Source of the DNA: Sparassis latifolia
Taxonomy: Eukaryota; Basidiomycota; Agaricomycetes; Polyporales; Sparassidaceae
NCBI GenBank assembly: GCA_018466975.1
Contig: CM031562.1
Location: 1,612,001 to 1,676,000, forward strand
Direction of reading: 5' to 3'
Length of the DNA stretch: 64,000 nucleotides
Shown piece after piece: positions 56,147 through 64,000 of this stretch; the stretch's first letter is position 1, and the number at the start of each line of letters is the position of its first letter. The translations under genes were made by a program, and so were the position numbers. The notes under the pieces are model-generated. The model was not told the origin of the DNA and ran no database searches. It saw nothing but the letters and a program-made list of their open reading frames with translations.

Positions 56147-57707
56147 ATGGAGAGTATACCGAGCGATCAACCGTACGCATTATATGCGAATTTTCCATCT
56201 CCTGAGCTCATATCACGCATCATTCAGACTCGCAGACGGAAGCGCAAGAGGACCACTAACCCAAGAGGACGATCATATGTAGAATCTCCCGAACCTTCGT
56301 TCAGTTCGCTGCTCGCGCCAGTCCTAGACGTTCTTGCAGAGCGATATGGGACTGCAGAAGGCAGGGAAAGATATGACAATGGGTTTGAGCAGTTCATGGA
56401 TGACCTGCTGCCGGAACTCACTCAGGCCGAAGCTGCGCTGCTGGATAGATTGAAGGAGGTCGACGAATCCGTGAGCTCTCGTGACTTGTTGTTCAAAGAG
56501 CTTGTCGTCATTTTGCAGGTTAGGGACAACTTGTGCGGCCTTTAACCCGCTCGCAAGCAAGTGAACTGCTGCAGAAGTTGACATCGACTTCTAGCGCCGA
56601 TAACCAACTTTCCGCTCTTTCTGCGCTGGTGTCCAGGAAGCTGAAGCTACAGTCTGTGAGTTTAGTGAACATCACTTCATGTCTTTGTCTTCCCCATCTT
56701 GCGCATAGGGAGACCTTCGTCGTCGGCTACTGGACGTATCGAGTTCGCGAACTCACAGCGGACCCATATCGCCCTTGGCTGCACGCACATCCTCGTCTGC
56801 TAATCCGCAAGTAATCGACGCACTATACTCCATCCAAACGACGCCTTATGAGCGATCGTTCCTCTCGCGTGTTCAAGGCTTCCAGCCCAAACGTACTCAC
56901 GGAGTCATTGCGGTGGACTGGGAAACTCGCAGTCCGTGGATGGAGCTCATGAGTGATGTCCGCCAGCATTTCGCTCTAGCGCAGTATGCATGCACCTGTA
57001 ACACGTTTTTATTCATCTCACTAGCTTTTCTAAATTAGTCCGGAGCGAGAACAGCTCGTGGAAACAATTGCTCCTATCGAGTACGTAACTCTGCAGGCGT
57101 CGCATATTGACCAAGTGCACGATCTGCTTGGCCGTGTGTTCTGGGCTGGGATTGACGGTAATTCCATGGCGATGCTCCTTCGGTCACGGTGTTGATGTTC
57201 TTTTGCAGTTAGCGACTCTCTCCAGTACACACCGGAGAAATGCACCATTGTGGCAACGTACAAACAGCTGGTAGTCGGCGCAGCATTCCTTAGTTCGCCC
57301 CAAGAAACGTACATCACATACCTCGCCGTCCGCGCTGGCTGGGAGAACTCGCAAATCGCAACGTACGTCGTTCCATGTGTAGTCTACAGCATAATCTAAG
57401 ATATGTACAGATCGATGCTCTACCATCTCATTACATTAAATCTCAACAAAGATATTACCCTGCACGTATCGATCAACAATCCCGCGATGGTCTGTCGCAT
57501 CCTTACCAGCAGAGGGTCTCGCACACGTCCTGACGCATATACCCACAGCTCTTATATAACCGCTTCGGCTTCAAGGCAGAGGAGTTCATCGTCGGGTTCT
57601 ACGAAGATTATCTCGATCCCCAGTCACGCGCCTCGAAGAATGCATTCCGTCTGAGACTGAGACGGTGGGCGTCCGCGCGCGAGCTCACTGCATCCGTGTC
57701 TTCTTGA
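56147..57707 (+). CDS. KAT14: KAT14/CSRP2BP-type GNAT acetyltransferase
   Basis: In animals KAT14 is a subunit of the ATAC histone acetyltransferase complex. The start MESIPSDQPYALYANF is at 56147; an in-frame ATG at 56090 is an alternative. The N-terminal half is basic and helical (TRRRKRKRTT, FEQFMDDLLPELTQAEAALL). The C-terminal GNAT domain reads EYVTLQASHIDQVHDLLGRV, FWAGIDVSDSLQYTPEKCTI, YITYLAVRAGWENSQIAT, MLYHLITLNLNKDITLHVSI, NNPAM and LYNRFGFKAEEFIVGFYEDY, ending KNAFRLRLRR plus a 12-residue extension. FWPGIDLSECLQYPDF and NPAMLLYQKFGFKTEEYVLDF of human KAT14 match closely. The acetyl-CoA loop is RAGWENSQIAT in place of the usual RxxGxG/A, as in the animal protein. The 3' end overlaps SIR2 by 23 bp. 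Confidence 0.85.
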
Positions 57708-60395
57708 GTTGTCGGCGAAGACTGCGTTCGAACGGCGTGCTCTCCCTAGAGTCGGTATTGGGCAAGCTCTTTTCCGCCTTGCGCTCAAGTTCTTCGACCC
57801 ACTTTCCTCCCTCGGCGCCCTCGAATAACCATACATGCCTGCAAGGACGTATACGAGGATACCGAAGACTCCCGGAAAGGCGACTCACGTGTCTGCGACT
57901 CGCTGGGGCTCCGGGCTTTCTGAGAGACGTTTCCTTGGATTGCCTCGAGTCGCGGTGCCTAGGGAACCGCCGTTTGTATGCGGGCGCGGATCTGGGAGGT
58001 CCCACCCAAGCTTCCTGCAGAGATGCTGCACGACATCGTCCGCATTTCCGAGTAAAACAATCTGTGACTTCAGATTGAGGGGCTTCCGATACAATGATCT
58101 TGTATCTAAACTTACATCTGGGTTGATGTGTTTGATAGGTGTCTTGTTGATTAAGATCTGACAGTAGGAATGATCTTTAAGATGGCTTTCGCAGGGAAAT
58201 ATACCTGTCGTACCTGAGGTACCGAATGAGGGAGATGCGCTAGGGAACAAAGATGTTGAGAAGATAGAGAAGATAACAAACTTAAATGTCAAGATTTACC
58301 TAGGATTTCTGAGACCGGCGACACTTTGAGCGACGTGCCGATGACAATGAGTAAGTCCAGCATCTGGCGATCCTCTAACAAGGAACGGTCAAATACATCG
58401 CTCAATTTCTCGCCAAAGAATGTAATGTCAGGCTGCAAACGCATCCGGATACATATGTTGAATATAAGCAAAGTCATTCGGCTGAGCAAAAAAAGGCACC
58501 TTCATGATTCCAGGCGGGAACTCGGGCACGTCCGGCTCCTCGCTTCCGTCGCTCTCGTCGCTGTTCCACCTCGAAGCGCGTCGTCTCTTACTCTTCTTCT
58601 TACGCTCATTATTCGATGCAGGGCGGGAAGGAGCAGCGTTGCAGATCTTGCAAAGGGGAACCCGGTGGTTGAGAATGTCGTCCTCGATCTCAGATCCTGG
58701 GACACGGACATGACAATTCAGACAAGACGCAATGGCGAACGATCCGTGGCACTGGAGAACGTGCTGCACTCCTGCTTGCCTCTCTAGCGTGTCTATGTTC
58801 TGTGTGTAATTCTGGTTGAAGGCAAGAAATGATCATAACGCTGTAATGTCGTGATGAACTCATGCAGAACCTACGCGAAGAAGCTGAAAAGATATGATCA
58901 GGAAGAGTGTCCTCAGATGAAATTCGTTCTCTTACTTTGCCCTTATCTTCTATTAACTTGATGAATCGATGGCACGGGGAGGGTATAAAATTAGATGGGT
59001 ATATCTTGCTGCAGCAAACCGTAAGACGCGATGCAACGTGGATGCGGGTTGGCAATCACCTGGCAAAAGAGCTTAGTGCAAAGGAACAGTTAGTGCGAAA
59101 TCTGTGGTGAAATTGTATCAAATGTACTGACTAGAACACTGAAACACGCCGACAGTTAGAATCAAACCTGGAAGATCTACCAGAGAGCAAACATACCAGA
59201 TGGGTTCTCTCGGAAATAATTTATATCAAACCTGGATGACACTCTGAGCATCGACAGTCAACGCCACACGCGATAGAAGCACTGACATCTGTTGTGGGTC
59301 ATCCAGGTCATATTCGCCTTTCTCTTGCAGGGCCGCGTACAGTCCGTTACGGGAACGAAAATCAGGAATGCCGCAAGACACGCCTGCGAAACCTTCTGTA
59401 AGCAGGTCCAAACGAATAACATCTCAGAATACCGACTTATGCCTGCTCCAGTCAGGACGAGGATGCGCTTGGATCTTCGGATAAGGGTTACGGCATCCTC
59501 AATAGTGTTGTATGCAGTGAGTTTCTCTCGCGACTGTAATCTGATCACACCGCGTCAAAACGGGCATACGAGAAGTCAACACAGGCGCTACGCACTCCCG
59601 GGACAATGCGACTCGGAGGAAGAAGAGTAGGGTCTTCGTCCGTTTCTCTCGGAGCTCCTTGCACTGGCCAAGTGATGTCACTAAATGCACACAAGATGAA
59701 GATGGATGAAGACCAACGAGACAGATGCCGAACGCGTAGAGTAGCTTGGGGATAGGTATGGCATTCGTCACAACATATTCGTTGATAAAAGACCCCATTC
59801 CTGCAACACATGTTTAGAAAATGTATTTTACAACTAAAATTGACAATGTCGTCTATGCACGCAACTCACCAAACTCTTTCAGCCAAGTCATCATCTCCTT
59901 GGTCTGTTCCTTGGTCCATGCAGTCTGCGCTACGTTACGAGAGTTTTCAATGCCTTGAGGTATTTCGACAAGTAATAGATGGCTCCTCGCAATCTGATTC
60001 GCGTAACATCGCCCGAGCGCCGAATGTTACACGTTCAGAGTACGAGAAGCCACGTCGTGCCCAGGTCACCTACCTTCACGCAGTTGGACGTCGAAGTCCG
60101 TCATGTCTTCTAGCTCGACGTCGAGGTCAGGCTCATCTCCGTCCAAATAACCTAGCCCCACGTCGGTAGCATCTGCGGCTCCAGCTTGTTCGGCTGGAGC
60201 GTCTTCGCGATATCCATCGAGGATGTCCTCGATGGTCTCCATGTCCGCGTCAACCACCTCCGCCGCGTCGAGAAACGCTTGCACCTGCAGCGCGTAGATG
60301 CTACTGAGGCGACGCCGGTTCGAGTGCAAACCCGGGGATGAACTTGGCATGGCGCCGGGAGGACTCGAACTAGTTGCGGACGACACGCGGTCCAT
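57685..60395 (-). CDS. SIR2: Sir2-family NAD-dependent protein deacetylase (class I)
   Basis: Removes acetyl groups from histones, using NAD. The start [20 protein letters not shown] is at 60395; an in-frame ATG at 60464 is possible. An acidic N-terminal region follows ([26 protein letters not shown]), then [19 protein letters not shown] as in Sir2/Hst1. Catalytic core: [50 protein letters not shown] (proton-acceptor His) and the zinc site CLNCH...CKIC. The zinc module is extended by a very basic, probably nuclear-localising insert ([14 protein letters not shown]) and an acidic run. Then [32 protein letters not shown] and LINKTPI. The C-terminal tail is [10 protein letters not shown] to QLKKTRMQ. 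About ten introns. It is tail-to-tail with an acetyltransferase gene. Confidence 0.93.
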
Positions 60396-60849
60396 GGCTC
60401 TGAGCGAATGATGTTGGTAGAGAACGATGTCAAGTCGTAGATGCAAAGTAGTCACGGGATGCATAAGCTACTGTACTGTAAAAAAGCTGACCTGGGCCAG
60501 TCGCGCTCTCAGTCCGGAATTCACTTCTCCTCCAGTGAGACGGGCTGCAACCTTTCTTCTTATCTTTCGAAAGCGGTTCATACATGCATCAAATAAAAGC
60601 GTCCGACAACAGCGCACAAAATGCAACAAATAAACGAGTATCTGGGCAATGCGAAAACATGTACGACAGAGCAGTCCAAGTCCAATTGTACATGTGATAT
60701 GACGGGACACAACGAAACATACCGCACGGATCATGGCTGAAGGTCCGAAACCCTGAAGGCGTGAAGTTGACGCTCTCACCTGTGGCGCAAAGATCAGCAA
60801 CAGTAGCCATTCCGCGATAGGAATATGTATTTTCACCGCCTACGTTGGA
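60396..60849. promoter_or_regulatory. upstream region of SIR2
   Basis: 454 bp between the SIR2 start and the stop of the next minus-strand gene. No clear element. A 123-codon frame here has no support. Confidence 0.4.
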
Positions 60850-63059
60850 TTACTCAATCACGCTTCCTGCTCTCAACAGCAGTTCATCTTCCTCGTTGTC
60901 GCCGGGTCGCATACGAAGTGGCTCGTCGTCAACTTTCATCTGGATGGTAGGCAAGCCGCTGGCATGCCGTCTATGCAAGTGCTCTGCAACAAAAAGCGTA
61001 AGAGCGAGGCAGTACATAGGACAAGAGAGCGCACTTGGAACTGTAGCAGAAGGACGTGAGGTAGACGCTGAAGGAACAGCGTTAGAGAGGGTAACTGTTC
61101 CAGAACGAGTGCGGCGCGTCGACGGAGCGCCATGCGCGACCACATTTCCGTTGGGTTTATATCGAGTGTCTAATGGAGCGATGGAGCCGCCGAAGGATGC
61201 TGAAGGGCGAATGAAATCGGATGCACGGATAGTATCGCCACGCTTGCGTCTGTGTGTCTGCTCCTTGCTGCGAGAAGTCTTTGGCACCGTGGAATCATGG
61301 GAACGTGAACGTAGAAGGGTATAAGCGTCAACTCCGGTACTTTCTTTGGCCCGATTGACGATAGATCCTGAGATACAGTTCCATTTTTCATCTTCTGTAA
61401 GGAAAGATGCATATAGCCAATTAACAAGTAGGCGGTCAGTGGTCGATCAACGAAAATATAGAGGACACGAAATGCGCGACGATGACTGCTGTGGATGTGT
61501 TGGTATACAGTATGCATGGCTCACGCACCATCTAGACCCAGCACAGAAAACAGATCCCGAAGCTCGTCTTCTGAGTCTGAGTGAGTGGTCGGGGGCCCGC
61601 GCCGCGATCCATGAGCGGGAGATGAGAGTGGGGAACCGAGGGAAGCAAGACGACTGCGAAGATAAGCCGCGTCGAGGGCGGGCGCGAACGCGATGGGGGA
61701 TGTAGGAACAGAGAGAGACGTAATAGCAGGAGCTTCAGGTACAGAATTTAAAGTAGACTCAAGTGCGTGTCCCAATGAAGACTGGGCGGGACGACAGAGA
61801 TCGACCAGCATCGAATCGTTGGGAGCCTGCACAGCGCGAGTATGAGTTCGCGAAGACTGAGCATTGTTGAGATCAGAAAGTGGCACGGAAAAGTCAAGTG
61901 CAGAGCGTTCAGTCGAGAAAGAGAGTACAGTACGACGCCGTCTACGAGGAGGTCGCGGGGCCTCGGGGGGAGAGGAACTGGGAGTTGACGGATCTACCAT
62001 CATAGCTTTAACCCCCGTAGACTGATCCGGCATTGGCCTATTAGGATCGTCCGGCTGCGGATAGTTTTGGTTGAGCTGCCAGGCTCCAGTAGTTGCGCGC
62101 CGCTTGCGAGGAGGAGTGGACATCTGGTTCGGAACGTGGGTGAAGAAGGATGGATGTTCTGGGTCAACAGGGGGAGGTGACCGGGAAAGTTTCTGAGGCG
62201 GAACGAGCCATGTCTGCGAAAAGTCCTGGTGCGAGGGTACTGAAGGGATAGAGCCAGTGCGGATATGAAGAGTTGAACTTGCTTTGGGCTTATCGGGTAT
62301 ACTGGCTGTCGATGGCGTGTTGGAGTAAAATGAGCCAGAAACCCCAACGGATGGGTCTAAAATATCTGCTCTCGGTCCACTAATGCTGGAATTTGTGTTA
62401 ATACTGTGCTTAAAGGTAGAGTTCGACAAAGTTCTGGACTTGCTGTGGAAGGTGGGACGTTTGGTAGCCTTCGTCTTTGCTCCAGCCTTAGGAGATGACG
62501 TGCGGGAACCAGGGCGACTACTGAAGGGAGAAGCGAGCAAGCGAGTTCCGATGCGACTTGAGTTCTCCTTGAGATTTCGAGAGCTAGTGCGAGACAGCAA
62601 GAATCGAGATACCGGGAGCGGTGAGAACGTTTCAGGGGCTACAGGTTGAGAAGCAGAGGAGGGTAGCATGGCCTGATCAGAGCGAAGCACAGGCAGGGGA
62701 GTGCAATATACTACATCACCCAGGCCTTGTTGATGCAGAGGAAAGATCGAGACATTTTTGTCAGGACTGGATGGACCACAGGGAAGTGCGGGACTAGAGT
62801 TAGAAAGTTTCTTAAGCTTTTTTGCAGGTCGATTATCCGCATCGTCATGGATAATCGTGGCAGCCTGAGAAGTGGTTTCGTTTGCATGCCGAGAACGTTT
62901 CTTCATGCGCCGGGTCATCTCGGAAAGCGAGATATCGCCACTCTCAGGCAAGGGTTGCAGAGGAGATGATTGCACTGTGAGCACATCACTTGAGGCAATT
63001 CTGCTGCGTGTTCTTCGGCGAGAGTATGTTTTGAGAGGTCCGCGAGAGGGATAGGCCAT
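60850..63059 (-). CDS. unknown Ser/Pro-rich basic protein, probably nuclear
   Basis: Start MAYPSRGPLKTYSRRRTRSR at 63059. This is preferred over more distal in-frame codons because the frame there overlaps the divergent promoter. A long first exon runs to about 61,530. An intron ending TTCCTTACAG near 61,395 joins SVLGLDE to DEKWNCISGSIVNRAKESTG, giving about 690 aa in all. Low-complexity Ser/Pro/Arg text carries several basic clusters (RRRTRSR, RRMKKRSRH, KKLKKL, PRPPRRRRR), SP/TP sites and a conserved-looking DSEDELRDLFSVLGLDEDEK near the end of exon 1. The C-terminus has RRKRGDTIRASDFIRP. The LKTYSRRR start resembles N-termini of cohesin acetyltransferases and other chromatin proteins, but no catalytic domain is seen. 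Function unknown. Confidence 0.7.
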
Positions 63060-63347
63060 GGCGACAGAGGGGCACACCGCTGGCCTGTCGTCGTCGACGG
63101 CGGAAAGCTTGCGTCTGGGAATCCCCATCACTGGCACCGCGTCGCGTAAGTCACGTGAAATTGCCAAAGAAGGGCCAACACGTCAGTGGCAAGTCCAGCT
63201 TGGAGTCGAAGGCGACTCGACCCTCCTCGACTGCTACTGCTCCGAATGTCTCGTTCTCGTTGACACTGCTACTTGCACATTTGACTACACGGAAATATTG
63301 CTGTTGAACTCGAAACGCGCCGCATTTTTTATTGAATTCTTGGCCCC
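63060..63347. promoter_or_regulatory. divergent promoter at the right edge
   Basis: 288 bp between head-to-head starts. Contains TCACGTGA at about 63,153-63,160, a CACGTG E-box palindrome. Confidence 0.5.
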
Positions 63348-64000
63348 ATGGTCGTCACTAAGCGTGCACCCGCCGCTCCTGTGCTAACTTCTCGCACAAA
63401 TTCCTCACAGCCCGTTCCGAGGGCGAAACACAAAGCACCCAGTAATGACCCGTACCTTCCGGAGGTTTCAAGTCCTCTTACGGATGGAGGGACCGCTCAC
63501 ACACAAGGTCAAAGGGTTGATCCTCAGTCTAGTGTAAATGGAACGGTGAGTAGTTACAGACCCCACATTTACTCCATTTCGGTCTGTGACCAATGGTTGC
63601 TGTGGTATTGTGATACTCCCGTGTATCTTCAATTCAACTTTGCGGCTTGCATGTGGCACGCTTTTGTGGCCTATGTAGAATGCGGCTGTCTTGATCGCAC
63701 GACGCGTATCGACTTGCCCTGATAGCCTTGTGTGTTATATCCTCTCCCAAATCTGCTGAACTTTTTTTTAGGGTGTATCTTCTCCTAAGAAGAAGGATTC
63801 TTGGACCAAGAAGAGAAGAGGAAAGGTATGTGCAAACGTCGTTATTGGTTGCGTTTTGATCCACAATGAACGTTACCAGGGTGCACTGTCAAGGCTTGTC
63901 GATCTCCTGACCCGGATATTCATCCTCTGCTTTTGCATCTATGTCGCAATAGTATGCCCAAATGACGCCCAAAGCAAAACATCTATCTGCCGTGGTCTCT
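63348..64000 (+). CDS. membrane protein, partial at the right edge, unknown
   Basis: Start MVVTKRAPAAPVLTSRTNSS at 63348. Exons join VNGT to GVSSPKKKDSWTKKRRGK (intron near 63,545-63,771) and then GK to GALSRLVDLLTRIFIL, continuing CFCIYVAIVCPNDAQSKTSI to the window end. A disordered basic N-terminus is thus followed by one hydrophobic segment of about 18 residues, suggesting a type II or tail-facing membrane protein. It continues beyond the window, so the family cannot be named. Confidence 0.6.

Overview
The window looks like nuclear DNA of a filamentous basidiomycete, most likely an Agaricomycete. Genes are closely packed on both strands. They are broken by very many short introns, typically 48 to 65 nt with GTRNGT donors and YAG acceptors. 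The products are fungal (Sec72, Ppo oxygenase, Zn(II)2Cys6 protein), and one protein family (Zn2Cys6, then zinc ribbon, then an HGD-type C-terminus) is one I associate with mushrooms. The species cannot be fixed from the sequence. Most coding regions had to be read across introns by hand, so exon borders are firm only where I quote them.

Layout. 1-19 kb holds housekeeping genes: a Gin4/Cdr2-type kinase (cut by the left edge), DNA ligase IV, a forkhead regulator, the AP-1 gamma adaptin, U2 snRNP factor SF3B1, the tiny gamma-tubulin-complex protein MZT1 and a DOPA-4,5-dioxygenase-like enzyme. 19.35-25.97 kb is a composite mobile region. A Ngaro-type tyrosine-recombinase retrotransposon (gag, RT-RNase H, YR, split direct repeats) sits inside the left terminal inverted repeat of a small Mutator-like element, which is flanked by a 9-bp target duplication. 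26.3-34.3 kb holds cystathionine beta-synthase, a 63-aa orphan, a coiled-coil protein of unknown role, a ROG1-type lipase and a DPH4 J-protein. 34.7-39.4 kb is a fatty-acid dioxygenase/P450 fusion (Ppo family). A 2-kb gene-poor stretch follows.

41.4-53.8 kb holds epsilon-COP, an unknown CxxC protein, two nested MITEs that end 5 bp from the ATG of TGS1, TGS1 itself, a membrane protein, an F-box protein and a large zinc-cluster protein. 53.8-64 kb holds a TTA-flanked Harbinger-like MITE, Sec72, a KAT14-type acetyltransferase whose 3' end overlaps that of a Sir2 deacetylase, an unknown basic nuclear-type protein and a partial membrane protein at the right edge.

The genes do not form one pathway. 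Themes that recur are RNA cap and splicing (SF3B1, TGS1), vesicle coats (AP-1 gamma, epsilon-COP), ER translocation (Sec72) and chromatin acetylation (KAT14, Sir2). The most informative part is the nested transposon region, where the intact second inverted repeat preserves the empty site of the retrotransposon. I found no rRNA, tRNA, CRISPR array or clear ncRNA gene.
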